Assembly (NCBI RefSeq): GCF_004011835.1 | Contig: NZ_RKLN01000003.1 | Location: 558,001 to 622,000, forward strand | Length of the DNA stretch: 64,000 nt | Source of the DNA: Rhodococcus spongiicola | Lineage (GTDB): Bacteria > Actinomycetota > Actinomycetes > Mycobacteriales > Mycobacteriaceae | Direction of reading: 5' to 3' | Shown here: in pieces, positions 8,793 to 21,662 of the stretch | Position numbering within the stretch: position 1 is the first letter of the stretch | Layout of the letters: every line of letters begins with the position of its first letter | Notes under the pieces: generated by a model | Told to the model about the DNA's origin: nothing | Seen by the model: only the letters and a program-made list of their open reading frames with translations | Database searches by the model: none | Made by a program: the position numbers and the translations under genes

Positions 8793-9224
8793 ATGTCGAC
8801 GATCACCATGACCGAGCACGAACGCGAGCAGTTCCTCGCCGACGTACACGTGGGGGTGATCGCCGCGGAGCAAGACGACCGGGCGCCCCTCGCGGTACCG
8901 ATCTGGTACGACTACTCCCCTGGCGGCGACGTGGTCGTGTGGACCAACCGCGGCACCGTCAAGGAGCGACTCATTCGGGCAAACGGCAGGTTCAGCCTCT
9001 GTGCACAGCAGGAGGCGCCGCCGTACCGGTACGTCAGCGTGGAGGGGGCTGCCACGTTCCAGGACGCCGTCAACCCCGATGACGTCCTCCCGCTCGTGCG
9101 CAGATACTTGCCCGAAACCGAGGCGCGAGCGTTCATCAGCGAGTCGTTCAACGACAAGGCCGTCCTGATCCGGATGCGACCCGAGCGGTGGTACACCGTC
9201 GACTACGGGAAGCTCGAGTCCTGA
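8793..9224 (+). CDS. Pyridoxamine 5'-phosphate oxidase-like flavin/F420-binding protein
   Basis: 143 aa with a GAGGAG site nine bases before the ATG. It is a split-barrel fold of the PPOX/FDOR group: N-terminal EREQFLADVHVGVIA, then PLAVPIWYDY, a central cofactor strand RFSLCAQQEAPPYRYVSVEG, and C-terminal IRMRPERWYTVDYGKL. Actinobacterial members bind FMN, F420, biliverdin or heme. The cofactor cannot be decided here. It is divergent from the TIGR03085 gene and convergent with the DUF1992 gene 13 nt away. Confidence 0.85.
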   Translation: MSTITMTEHEREQFLADVHVGVIAAEQDDRAPLAVPIWYDYSPGGDVVVWTNRGTVKERLIRANGRFSLCAQQEAPPYRYVSVEGAATFQDAVNPDDVLPLVRRYLPETEARAFISESFNDKAVLIRMRPERWYTVDYGKLES

Positions 9225-9237
9225 GCCTCCCTGAGCC

Positions 9238-9807
9238 TCAGCGAGTGCCGCGTCGTCGCCGGAACGGCCACACGAGGCGACGACGGCGGCCGAACCGCAC
9301 TTCCCTCCGACGGATCTCGCGGTAGCCGGCTTCGGCCAGCGCGGCGCGCGCAAGAACCCGACGGGCTCTGCGCTGCTCCTCGTCGATCCCGGCGGCCTCC
9401 GCGTATGACGTCGAAGCCCGTTCGGCGCGCCACCGCTCGACCACCTCATCGGCGTCGACCCGCCCGATGGGGACATGGGGGCCGGACGGGTTCCGCAGCC
9501 ACGTCACGATCCTCCGGTTGAGGCGAGCGACCTCGTCCCGAACCTCGCGCTCGGTGCGGTCGCGCCGTACCGCCGCCGGCAGCCGCTCGATGTCCTTGCG
9601 CAGCCGCAGGGGTTCGGGCAGCAAGTCGTCGGCTGAGAGCCCCTCACGCCGGAGATACCCGCGCACCCACCAGTCTTCGCCACCACCGGCGGGGATCGGC
9701 TTGCCGGCCCCCTCGAGGTTGTCCAACTCACCGCGCTCGTACGCGCCCCGGATCTGCTTTTCGACCCACGACTCGAACGTGGCACGCAGCGGCTTGCGCT
9801 CGACCAT
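9238..9807 (-). CDS. DUF1992 (DnaJ homologue subfamily C member 28-like) protein
   Basis: 189 aa with GAGGAGGT just upstream of ATG 9807. The conserved core is N-terminal: FESWVEKQIRGAYERGELDNLEGAGKP, then LLPEPLRLRKDIERLP. This is the DUF1992 signature, found without any J domain. The second half is very Arg-rich, ending in a strongly basic tail (FGRRRRLVWPFRRRRGTR), which suggests nucleic-acid or membrane contact. No enzymatic role is established. It lies 41 nt after RNase J on the same strand. Confidence 0.85.
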   Translation of the reverse strand: MVERKPLRATFESWVEKQIRGAYERGELDNLEGAGKPIPAGGGEDWWVRGYLRREGLSADDLLPEPLRLRKDIERLPAAVRRDRTEREVRDEVARLNRRIVTWLRNPSGPHVPIGRVDADEVVERWRAERASTSYAEAAGIDEEQRRARRVLARAALAEAGYREIRRREVRFGRRRRLVWPFRRRRGTR

Positions 9808-9848
9808 GACGGGACAACCTCCTCACCCGTCTTGCCCACAACCTCCGG

Positions 9849-12703
<2,855 letters not shown>

Positions 12704-12751
12704 TCACCGATGCAGACTTGAACCGACGGCACCCCCGGGGCGTCGCCGCAG

Positions 12752-13504
12752 TCAGCCGACCCTATCGAACTCGCTCGTGGCGATTTCCGAACCATCCGGC
12801 AGTTCGGCGATTTCGAAGTCTCCGAACACATTCGGGGCGCAGCCCTGCAACTGCCGAAGGCATTCGACGGCGACGCGACGGATCTCGACGTCGGCGTGCT
12901 CGGTGGCACGCATTTCGATGAAGTGGCGCCACGCGCGGTAGTTGCCGCTAACCACAAGGCGGGTCTCGGTGGCGTTGGGCAGCACCGAGCGAGCGGCCTG
13001 GCGGGCCTGCTTGTTCCGGATCGGTCCGTTCGGCACGTCGGCGAGCTTCGCCTCGAGCGCGGCCAGCAACTCCGCATAAGCTTCACGGCTCGCGTCGGCG
13101 GCCTTCTCGAACAACGCCTCGAGTTGCTCGTCACCGGCAATCGCGGGCGGGATGACGAAGTTGGCATCGGTCTCGCGCACGAACCGCTGCGATAACTGCG
13201 AGTACGAGAAGTGCCGGTGCCGGATCAGCTCGTGTGTGCAGGAGCGTGAGATCCCGGTGATGTAGAAGCTCACACTCGCGTGCTCGAGAACCGACAGGTG
13301 GCCCACTTCCAGTAGATGCCGCAGGTATCCGACATTGGAGGCGGTGCGCGGGTTCGGCTTGGACCAACTCTGGTAGCAAGCCCGGCCGGCGAACTCGGCG
13401 AGTGCTTCGCCGCCGTCCGCGTCGGTCTGCCACGGGACGTCAGTCGGCGGGACGAACTCCGTCTTCGCAATAAGTTGAACGTTCAAAGATGCCGCATTCC
13501 GCAT
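12752..13504 (-). CDS. thyX: Flavin-dependent thymidylate synthase ThyX
   Basis: 250 aa with GGGAGG before ATG 13504. The ThyX signature RHR-x3-S-x4-SQR is at 95-107. The protein methylates dUMP using methylene-tetrahydrofolate, with FAD and NADPH as reductant. Conserved [22 protein letters not shown] and [12 protein letters not shown] segments match M. tuberculosis ThyX (Rv2754c). It begins a thyX-dapA-rnj operon and is divergent from the ribbon-helix-helix gene; the 217-nt gap holds the promoters of both and the TGACGTCA array. Confidence 0.96.
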   Translation of the reverse strand: MRNAASLNVQLIAKTEFVPPTDVPWQTDADGGEALAEFAGRACYQSWSKPNPRTASNVGYLRHLLEVGHLSVLEHASVSFYITGISRSCTHELIRHRHFSYSQLSQRFVRETDANFVIPPAIAGDEQLEALFEKAADASREAYAELLAALEAKLADVPNGPIRNKQARQAARSVLPNATETRLVVSGNYRAWRHFIEMRATEHADVEIRRVAVECLRQLQGCAPNVFGDFEIAELPDGSEIATSEFDRVG

Positions 13505-13659
13505 CGCGATTCCTCCCGATCTCGCCTCTCATCCCCGGTGCGCACCATATCGCCGCCGCCTGATCGCCGCCTCTCGGTCGACGCTGCACGGTCGGAACTC
13601 GCCGCGCGCATCTTCGCGGCGGCCAAGACACTTACGATTTCGGCTACTCGCCCCGGTTG

Positions 13660-13722
13660 TGACATCAAGAATGACGTCACTGCCCCTTGCGGTGACGCCA
13701 TGATGACGTCAGAATGACGTCA
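13660..13722 (+). promoter_or_regulatory. Five-copy TGACGTCA-type operator array ending on the start codon
   Basis: Three perfect TGACGTCA palindromes (13672-13679, 13704-13711, 13715-13722) and two near copies, TGACATCA (13660-13667) and TGACGCCA (13693-13700), lie within 63 bp. Centre spacings are 12, 21, 11 and 11 bp, so all boxes fall on about the same helical face. The last box shares its final A with the ATG of the ribbon-helix-helix gene. This is the arrangement expected for cooperative autorepression by such a protein. Confidence 0.75.
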
Positions 13723-14243
13723 TGGAACTCACGGACTACACCAGCAGATTGCGCGACGACGTCGCGGCCGCAGCAGCCCTCGGTGACGCCGACACCCAGC
13801 GCATCGCCGAGGCCCTCGGGGGTGCGGTCGAGCGGTCGGCTCAGCTCATGCTCGTGTCGGCGCTGTCCGACTTGGCCCGCGAGGCGTCAGACGAACTGGG
13901 CGACCGCACACTCCACGTGCGGTTCGACGGCACCGCCGCCAGCGTCGAGACGGTCCGACGCCCATCCTCTTCCGACGAGTCCCCGTCGAACTCGCACAAC
14001 ACGGCGTCGAACTCGCACAACACGTCGAGTTCGGACGACGCTGCAGACCCCTACCGCACGCTCGAGGACGTCACCGGCGACATCAGTCGCGTGACGCTGC
14101 GGCTGGTCGACCAGATCAAGGCGCGCGCCGAGGAGGCCGCCCTGCGGGACGGAATGTCACTCAACTCGTGGGTCTCGCAGGCGGTTCAGGGCGCACTGCA
14201 CGACCAGATGCGCCACAACCGTCCCGACCCCGACGACTCCTGA
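13722..14243 (+). CDS. HicB-like ribbon-helix-helix DNA-binding protein (orphan antitoxin type)
   Basis: 173 aa. Residues 1-70 form an Ala-rich helical region plus strand (TLHVRF); 80-110 is a Ser/Asn/Asp linker with a 7-residue repeat (SNSHNTA/S); residues 120-160 fit an Arc/MetJ ribbon-helix-helix: strand ISRVTLRL, helix VDQIKARAEEAA, turn RDGMSLN, helix SWVSQAVQGAL. Such proteins bind short palindromes as dimers. No recognised toxin (HicA, PIN, MazF) is adjacent, but a 144-aa SRPBCC gene follows on the same strand 84 nt later. No clear ribosome binding site exists because an operator box occupies that space. Confidence 0.75.
   Translation: MELTDYTSRLRDDVAAAAALGDADTQRIAEALGGAVERSAQLMLVSALSDLAREASDELGDRTLHVRFDGTAASVETVRRPSSSDESPSNSHNTASNSHNTSSSDDAADPYRTLEDVTGDISRVTLRLVDQIKARAEEAALRDGMSLNSWVSQAVQGALHDQMRHNRPDPDDS
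13985..14026 (+). repeat. Two 21-bp tandem repeats in the linker of the ribbon-helix-helix protein
   Basis: GTCGAACTCGCACAACACG occurs at 13985-14003 and again at 14006-14024, a 21-bp period. It encodes two copies of a seven-residue unit containing SNSHNT. The frame is kept, so the event only lengthens a disordered linker. Confidence 0.85.
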
Positions 14244-14327
14244 TCGTCCCGTCCGTTCACCTGCCGGAACCTGCGCTTCCGAAATGATCTAATTGCATCT
14301 CATCGTTCACCAGGCAGAGGAGTGCAA

Positions 14328-14762
14328 ATGGCAGTTTCCGGGGCAAAGGAGTTCGAGGTAAAGGCCGCGCCAGCCGATGTCATGGCGGCCATCGCGGCCG
14401 TGGAGCGCCTTCCCGAATGGTCGTCCCCTCACAAGAAAGTCGTCGTCGAGAGCACGCACCCGGACGGTCGCGCAAATCGGGTGCGGATGAATGTGTCGAT
14501 CCTGGGAATCAACGACGAGCAGGTCGTCGACTACTCGTGGGACGGCGACAAATACATGTCGTGGACACTGGTCGAGAGCACTCAGCAGAACAGCCAGCAG
14601 GGGTCGTACACCCTCACCCCCAAGGGTGACGGCACACTCGTCAAGTTCGAACTGACCATCGACCCGAAGATCCCGCTGCCGGGCTTCATGCTGAAGAAGG
14701 CACGGAACATGGCTCTCGACACCGCCAGTCAGGGGTTGACCAAGTTCGTCGGCGGCAAGTAG
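14328..14762 (+). CDS. SRPBCC (START/Bet v1-like) family protein
   Basis: 144 aa with AGAGGAG seven bases before ATG 14328; a GTG two codons upstream overlaps that site and is less likely. The fold signature is KEFEVKAAPADVMAAIAAVERLPEWSS, then strands (VRMNVSILGINDEQVVDYSW) and a long C-terminal helix (LKKARNMALDTASQGLTKFV). These helix-grip proteins bind hydrophobic ligands. In M. tuberculosis the similar-sized SRPBCC Rv0910 is listed as the toxin of a pair with Rv0909, so an association with the preceding gene is worth testing. The specific role is unknown. Confidence 0.85.
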   Translation: MAVSGAKEFEVKAAPADVMAAIAAVERLPEWSSPHKKVVVESTHPDGRANRVRMNVSILGINDEQVVDYSWDGDKYMSWTLVESTQQNSQQGSYTLTPKGDGTLVKFELTIDPKIPLPGFMLKKARNMALDTASQGLTKFVGGK

Positions 14763-14796
14763 GCCGCCGATACGACCCCTGTCAGAGGTGGCCGGC

Positions 14797-15282
14797 TCAG
14801 AGGTCGCCGGCGACGGTGACGGCGATCGTGGCTCCGAGCTCGTAGCAGCTCTCCCGGTCGGCCGCGCCGACGGGGCCGACGATCTCGACGATCTGCGCGG
14901 ACTGCGCCAGCTCCAGTCCGCCGACGATCTTCTGGACCGACTTCGCCGCACCCGCGGTGTCGTTGTTGCCGTGCACCCACAGCCCGTACGGGCGGCCGGC
15001 AACGGTGTCGAGACACGGGTAGTAGACCGTGTCGAAGAAGTGCTTGAGCGCTCCGGACATGTACCCGAAGTTCGCGGACGTCCCGAAGAGGTAACCGTCG
15101 GCGCTCAGCACATCGACCGGCGTCGCGTGCAGCGCAGGCACGGAACGCACTACGACGCCGGTGATCTCGGGATCACGCGCACCGGCCAGCACGGCCTCGA
15201 GTAGTTCACGGGTCGCCGGAGACGACGTGTGGTGGACCACCAGAAGCGTCTTCTGGGTCTTCTCCGGCGGCTCGTCGGCCAT
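14797..15282 (-). CDS. Flavodoxin-fold FMN-binding oxidoreductase
   Basis: 161 aa. N-terminal LLVVHHTSSPATRELLEAV is the FMN-phosphate loop of the flavodoxin/WrbA-like fold. GTSANFGYMSGALKHFFDTVY is the second flavin loop and YGLWVHGNNDTAGA the third. It probably acts as an NAD(P)H-dependent quinone or FMN reductase. It starts five bases after the stop of the preceding membrane protein, the third gene of dapB-TPR-flavodoxin, an order also found in mycobacteria (Rv2773c-Rv2771c). Confidence 0.85.
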   Translation of the reverse strand: MADEPPEKTQKTLLVVHHTSSPATRELLEAVLAGARDPEITGVVVRSVPALHATPVDVLSADGYLFGTSANFGYMSGALKHFFDTVYYPCLDTVAGRPYGLWVHGNNDTAGAAKSVQKIVGGLELAQSAQIVEIVGPVGAADRESCYELGATIAVTVAGDL

Positions 15283-15287
15283 CTCGG

Positions 15288-16561
<1,274 letters not shown>

Positions 16562-16602
16562 CTACGGTGCGCGACTCGACCGCCCGTATCCGACGCTCGG
16601 CG

Positions 16603-17475
16603 TCACACGCGGACGGCGGTAATGAACTCACTTGACCGCGAGGGGCCACCGTCAGGGTTCAAGAGGGGGCGCCCGAATCGCTCGGCCACCTCTCTCGAGT
16701 ACGCGATCTCGACCTCCCAGCCGTGGTCTCTGAGCCATTCAACCGGGTGGAGGTCGTCCTCCTCGGGCCACAGGGCCGCCATGTCGATGCCGAAACGCTC
16801 ACTCAGCTGCTGGAACTGATCCTCCTGCAGCATGGCCTGGGCGTCGTCGACGTGCTCGAGCTCGAGGCGACTGCCGGGTGCGGACAGGTCCGTCACGAAT
16901 TGGAACAATCGTTCCTTCGCGGCGTTCGGGAGGAACGGCAGCAATCCCTCTGCCAACCACGCGGAAGGCTTGGAGCGATCGAAGCCCTTGTTCTGCAGCG
17001 GAACCGCCCAATCCTCCCGAAGGTCTACCGCGAGCGCCCGACGATCCGCGCGGGGCCCAGCCTTCTCGACGGCCAGGACGTCGTCCTTGAACGCCAAGAC
17101 CTTGGGGGCGTCGAGTTCGTAGACGGTCGTCCCGGTCGGCCAGTCCAGCCGGTAGGCGCGCACGTCGAGACCTGCGGCGAGCAGCACCATCTGGTCGATC
17201 CCGGCCCGACTTGCCTCGGCGAAGTAGTCATCGAAGTACCGCGTCCGTACGCCGATGTAGTCCGCCAGCCAAGTCCACGACTTCTCGATGTCGTCGACGT
17301 CCTCGAGACGGGTCGGCATCGGCATCGGCGGTGCCGCGGCCTCCACGAATGCTTCGGCATATGGATCCGCGGCCAGCGCGTCGTCGCGGTTGGTCTCGAT
17401 CGATCTGCCGGCAGCCACTGCGAGCGCTGTGATCCCGACCCCGGTCACGATGTCCCATTCCGCCAGTTCGTTCAT
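16603..17475 (-). CDS. TIGR00027-family SAM-dependent methyltransferase
   Basis: 290 aa with GAGGTG before ATG 17475. The family signature is present: GITALAVAAGRSIETNR, then DPYAEAFV, VRTRYFDDYF, LAAGLDVRAYRLDWP (SAM-binding) and VYELDAPKVL. These leucine-carboxyl-methyltransferase-like enzymes are expanded in mycolic-acid actinobacteria; the methyl acceptor is usually unknown. The gene stands alone, divergent from the arylsulfatase with 275 bp between. Confidence 0.88.
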   Translation of the reverse strand: MNELAEWDIVTGVGITALAVAAGRSIETNRDDALAADPYAEAFVEAAAPPMPMPTRLEDVDDIEKSWTWLADYIGVRTRYFDDYFAEASRAGIDQMVLLAAGLDVRAYRLDWPTGTTVYELDAPKVLAFKDDVLAVEKAGPRADRRALAVDLREDWAVPLQNKGFDRSKPSAWLAEGLLPFLPNAAKERLFQFVTDLSAPGSRLELEHVDDAQAMLQEDQFQQLSERFGIDMAALWPEEDDLHPVEWLRDHGWEVEIAYSREVAERFGRPLLNPDGGPSRSSEFITAVRV

Positions 17476-17750
17476 TTCGCACCTCGTTCGGTTGCGATGT
17501 CCAGGACATAATGGGTGCCGCTAAACGGTTGCCGGCCAACGGTTCTCGACACCACCTCAACAGCCTTACCCGGGCCGGGATCTGCTACTCCACAAGCCCG
17601 ACCGTACGTTCCAGGCTACTCCTGCACCGATGCAGGCGCGGCTGAGATTCCGCTGCGAAGAACGCCGGCCTGAACGTACCGTCAAGTCAGGTGCGCACTC
17701 GCTCATGCCGGGCGCCACTGGTGCGCGCGCCTCGAGGGAGGTCGTCCGCG
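17476..17750. other. Divergent intergenic region, methyltransferase / arylsulfatase
   Basis: No gene was seen. It must hold both promoters. One notable element is a spaced inverted repeat, CCGTACGTTC (17602-17611) and GAACGTACCG (17672-17681), one mismatch apart from perfect and centred about 70 bp from each other. It could be a paired operator; no clear -10 or -35 elements were identified. Confidence 0.35.
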
Positions 17751-20153
17751 ATGGATGTCCCGATGGGTTCGGAAGGCGAGAGGTACCGCATCGACACCGG
17801 GCGGCAGATCCTGCCGATACCACCCGAGGTCTATTCCGGCACGATCCTGTACGACGCCAAGGACCCCGACGCGACGTATCCCCCGATCCGCCCGCTGCGT
17901 CCACCCGCCGGCGCGCCCAACGTCCTCATCGTCCTGCTCGACGACGTCGGTTTCGGGGCGTCGAGCGCGTTCGGTGGCCCCGTCGACACACCGACGGCGG
18001 AGAGACTGGCCGGCGGCGGCCTGAAATACACCCGATTCCACACCACTGCGCTGTGCTCCCCCACCCGGGCGGCGTTGCTGACCGGGCGCAATCATCATCG
18101 GGTGGGCATGGGCGGCATCACCGAGTTGGCTACTTCGTCGCCCGGGTACAGCTCGGTGCGCCCCGACACGTGCGCGCCGTTGGCCGAGATCCTCACCCTC
18201 AACGGCTACGCGACCGCGCACGTCGGCAAATGTCACGAGGTCCCCATCTGGGAGACGAGTCCGGCCGGGCCGTTCGAACGCTGGCCGTCACCCGGCAACG
18301 GCTTCGAGTATTTCTACGGCTTCGTCGGCGGGGAAACCGATCAGTGGTACCCGACGCTGCACGAGGGCACTCGCCGGGTCGAACCGTGGGGCACGCCGGA
18401 GGAGGGGTACCACCTCACCGAGGATCTGGCCGCCAGAGCCATCGCGTGGGTGCGGCAACAAAAAGCGCTCACGCCCGACAAGCCGTTCTTCCTCTACTTC
18501 GCGCCCGGTGCCACGCATGCGCCGCACCATGTGCCGAGGGAGTGGGCCGACAGATATCGAGGCCTCTTCGACGACGGGTGGGACGCGTTGCGGGAAAGGA
18601 TATTCGAACGGCAGAAGCAGCTCGGAGTGATTCCGGAGAATGCCGAACTCACCCGACGACACGAGGTCATTCCGGCCTGGGAGGACATGGACGAGGCGCT
18701 GCTGCCTGTCCTGCGTCGTCAGATGGAGAACTACGCGGGGTTCCTCGCACACACCGACCATCAAGTCGGTCGGGTCGTCGACGCCATCGAGGAACTCGGT
18801 TCATTGGACGACACGCTCGTCTACTACATCATCGGTGACAACGGCGCCTCGGCTGAGGGAACGCTGCAGGGTACGTTCAACGAGTTGATCAATCTCAACG
18901 GCATGCCCGAGATCGAGACTCCGGAATTCCTGACCAGCCAGCTCGACAAGCTCGGCGGCCCCGAGTCGTCGCCGCACTACGCGGTCGGGTGGGCGCATGC
19001 GATGGACACTCCCTACCAATGGACCAAGCAGATAGCGTCGCACTGGGGCGGAACCCGCAACGGGACGATCGTCCACTGGCCGCACGGGTTCGCCGCTCAC
19101 GGAGAGCTACGCCACCAGTTTCACCACGTCATCGACATCGTCCCCACCGTGCTCGAGGCGGCGCACCTACCGGCGCCCTCGATGGTCAAGGGTGTGCGGC
19201 AGGATCCGTTCGACGGCGTCGACATGACCTACACCTTCGACGATGCCGAAGCGCCCGACCGCCACGTCACGCAGTACTTCGAGATGTTCGGCAACCGCGG
19301 GATCTACCACAAGGGGTGGTGCGCGGTCACCAAGCACCGGACCCCGTGGCAGACCGTCGGCGCCGCCGGAGTCGCGTTCGACGACGACGTGTGGGAGTTG
19401 TACGACTGCACGTCCGACTGGACTCAGTCCGACGACCTGTCGAAGGAACACCCCGACCGGCTGCACGAACTCCAGCGGCTGTTCCTGATCGAGGCAACAC
19501 GCAACAACGTCCTCCCGCTCGACGACCGGGTGTTCGAGCGAGTCCTGCCGGGGATCTCCGGTAAACCCCGTCTGGTTCCGGGCAACAGGCAGGTCCTGCT
19601 ACCGGGGATGGGCGGGCTACTCGAGATGCACATCGTGAATTGGCGCAATCGGTCCTGGTCGCTGACGGCGCAGGTCGACATCCCCAGCGATCTGGCGGCC
19701 GGGGCCAGCGGGGTGATCCTCAGCCTAGGCGGGCACGCCGGTGGCTGGGCCTTCTACCTGAAGGAAGGCCGGGTCACGTTCTGCTACAACCTCTTCGGTA
19801 TCCACCGCACGCACATTCGCGGCGACCAGCCGGTACCCCCTGGAACCCGGCAGCTACGGATCGAGTTCGCCTACGACGGCGGCGGCCTGGGCAAGGGGGG
19901 CGACGTGACCCTGCTCGTGGACGGCGCGACGGTGGGCTCGGGCAGGATCGAGCGGACCGAACCCCTCGGGTTCGGCTACGAATACACCGACGTCGGGCGC
20001 GACAGCCAGTCGACCGTCACCCCGGACTACCCACGCGGCGACAACGCCTTCAACGGTCGGATCCACTGGGTTCAGATCGACGTCGGTGACGACGACCACG
20101 GCCATCTCGTCGACCCGACGGACGTCGTACGGGTCGCGGTGTACCGGCAGTGA
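17751..20153 (+). CDS. Type I arylsulfatase
   Basis: 800 aa from ATG 17751, with GGGAGG upstream. Metal-binding Asp pair at 64-65 (LLDDVGFG), formylglycine-type Cys102 in CSPTR followed by TGR, then GKCHE and the distal GDNGAS motif define a type I sulfatase that hydrolyses sulfate esters after Cys conversion. About 180 residues at the C-terminus form an extra beta-rich domain. There is no signal peptide, so it is probably cytoplasmic and scavenges sulfate from small organosulfates. It is convergent with the M16 peptidase 19 nt away. Substrate unknown. Confidence 0.92.
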   Translation: MDVPMGSEGERYRIDTGRQILPIPPEVYSGTILYDAKDPDATYPPIRPLRPPAGAPNVLIVLLDDVGFGASSAFGGPVDTPTAERLAGGGLKYTRFHTTALCSPTRAALLTGRNHHRVGMGGITELATSSPGYSSVRPDTCAPLAEILTLNGYATAHVGKCHEVPIWETSPAGPFERWPSPGNGFEYFYGFVGGETDQWYPTLHEGTRRVEPWGTPEEGYHLTEDLAARAIAWVRQQKALTPDKPFFLYFAPGATHAPHHVPREWADRYRGLFDDGWDALRERIFERQKQLGVIPENAELTRRHEVIPAWEDMDEALLPVLRRQMENYAGFLAHTDHQVGRVVDAIEELGSLDDTLVYYIIGDNGASAEGTLQGTFNELINLNGMPEIETPEFLTSQLDKLGGPESSPHYAVGWAHAMDTPYQWTKQIASHWGGTRNGTIVHWPHGFAAHGELRHQFHHVIDIVPTVLEAAHLPAPSMVKGVRQDPFDGVDMTYTFDDAEAPDRHVTQYFEMFGNRGIYHKGWCAVTKHRTPWQTVGAAGVAFDDDVWELYDCTSDWTQSDDLSKEHPDRLHELQRLFLIEATRNNVLPLDDRVFERVLPGISGKPRLVPGNRQVLLPGMGGLLEMHIVNWRNRSWSLTAQVDIPSDLAAGASGVILSLGGHAGGWAFYLKEGRVTFCYNLFGIHRTHIRGDQPVPPGTRQLRIEFAYDGGGLGKGGDVTLLVDGATVGSGRIERTEPLGFGYEYTDVGRDSQSTVTPDYPRGDNAFNGRIHWVQIDVGDDDHGHLVDPTDVVRVAVYRQ

Positions 20154-20172
20154 CGCCAGGCCACTCCGGCCG

Positions 20173-21513
20173 CTACCGGACGATCCCCCGAACCGAGGCG
20201 GGCAGATCCCGCTTGCCCCGGTACGGTCCCACCACAGCGGCCGCGAACGGCCGCTGCAGTAGCACCCGGGCGACCTCCCGCACGTCGTCGGTGGTGACCT
20301 CGTCGATCCGGGCGAGGGTCTCCGAAACCGAGTGATGATTACCGTAGTTCAGCTCGCTACGGCCGATCCGGTTCATCCGCGACCCCGAGTCCTCGAGCCC
20401 CAGCACGAGCGACCCGCGCAACGACCCTTTCGCGCGGGCGCATTCGGCATCGGTGATCCCGTTCGATGCGACACTCGCAAGGACCTCGCGTATCAACGTC
20501 GTCACGTCTCCGAGGTTCTCCGGCTGGCACCCCGCATACACGAAGAACGCACCCGTGTCCGCGAAGGTGTCCACACCCGAGTAGACCGAGTACGCGAGGC
20601 CGCGTTCCTCCCGGATCTCTTGGAACAGGCGGGAACTCAGGCCGCCACCCACCGCGGCGTTGAGAACCGACAACGGCCAGCGGTGCCCCTCGTGCCGACC
20701 GAAGGCTCGAACTCCCATCGTCAGGTGGGCCTGCTCGACGTCCCGCTTCGTCAGGCTCAACGTCGGCGCCGTCCGCAACCGGATCGCACCCTCTCGCCGG
20801 GGTACGGACACCGTGCCGCGGTCGAGGTGTCCGGCGAACGCCCGTCGTACCAGTTCCACCGTATGTTCGTGTTCGACGTTGCCCGCCACCGCGACCACCA
20901 TCCGATTGGGTGTGTACCGGCGCATGTGGAATGAGTGCAGCTGGGTCCGGGTCATCGATTCGATCGAGCCCGTGCTGCCGATCACCGGTCGTCCGACCGG
21001 ATGGTCACCGAAGAGCGCGGTCGAGAACGTGTCGCCGAGCAGGTCCTCGGGGTCGTCGTCGCGCATCGAGATCTCCTCGAGCACCACTTGCCGTTCGACG
21101 TCGACGTCGACGGAGCGGCAACGCCCTCGCAGCACCACGTCGCTGATCAGATCCATCGCGAGCGGTAGGTCGTCGTCGAGGACGTGGGCATAGAAGCACG
21201 TGTGTTCCTTCGCGGTGAAGGCGTTGAGCTCGCCACCGACGCCGTCCATCATCTGCGCGATGTCGACGGCCGAGCGCGTCGGGGTGGACTTGAACAGCAA
21301 GTGCTCGAGGAAGTGCGCGGCGCCGGCGACTGTGGGCTGCTCGTCGCGGGAGCCGACGCCGACCCAGATGCCGACCGATGCCGAGCGCACGCCGGGCAGG
21401 TGTTCGGTTACGACGCGGAGGCCACCGGGAAGCGTGGTGCGCTGGACACCGGTGCGGAGGTGGGTATCGAGTGCGGAGCCGCGTTGCGGCTTCTCGCGGA
21501 GGGATTGAGCCAT
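20173..21513 (-). CDS. M16 family zinc metallopeptidase (PepR-like)
   Basis: 446 aa from ATG 21513. The inverted zinc motif HFLEH is at 67-71 (AAHFLEHLLFKST), with the downstream Glu region about 70 residues later. The N-terminal half carries the active site and the C-terminal half the paired non-catalytic domain (LAYSVYSGVDTF), the layout of processing-peptidase-like M16B proteins. It follows pnp on the same strand, as Rv2782c follows gpsI in M. tuberculosis. A strong hairpin lies between, so it likely has its own promoter or depends on read-through. Confidence 0.92.
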   Translation of the reverse strand: MAQSLREKPQRGSALDTHLRTGVQRTTLPGGLRVVTEHLPGVRSASVGIWVGVGSRDEQPTVAGAAHFLEHLLFKSTPTRSAVDIAQMMDGVGGELNAFTAKEHTCFYAHVLDDDLPLAMDLISDVVLRGRCRSVDVDVERQVVLEEISMRDDDPEDLLGDTFSTALFGDHPVGRPVIGSTGSIESMTRTQLHSFHMRRYTPNRMVVAVAGNVEHEHTVELVRRAFAGHLDRGTVSVPRREGAIRLRTAPTLSLTKRDVEQAHLTMGVRAFGRHEGHRWPLSVLNAAVGGGLSSRLFQEIREERGLAYSVYSGVDTFADTGAFFVYAGCQPENLGDVTTLIREVLASVASNGITDAECARAKGSLRGSLVLGLEDSGSRMNRIGRSELNYGNHHSVSETLARIDEVTTDDVREVARVLLQRPFAAAVVGPYRGKRDLPASVRGIVR

Positions 21514-21607
21514 ATGGCGGTGCGTGTTTCCTTGCTTCCGGAAGTGTCGTGGCCGGATGATCCCCGGGGTGATGAACGTCGAACAACGATACACCGGAGA
21601 CAGCACT

Positions 21608-21640
21608 CCGGCCCCACACGGACGAACCGTGTGGGGCCGG
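21608..21640 (-). terminator. Strong hairpin terminator after pnp
   Basis: CCGGCCCCACACGG and CCGTGTGGGGCCGG form a perfect 14-bp stem around the 5-nt loop ACGAA. It starts 22 nt after the pnp stop in the direction of transcription. It lacks a U-tract, like many actinobacterial terminators, and may also protect the pnp 3' end. Confidence 0.8.
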
Positions 21641-21662
21641 ATACACCTGCTGCTAGGTGCGG

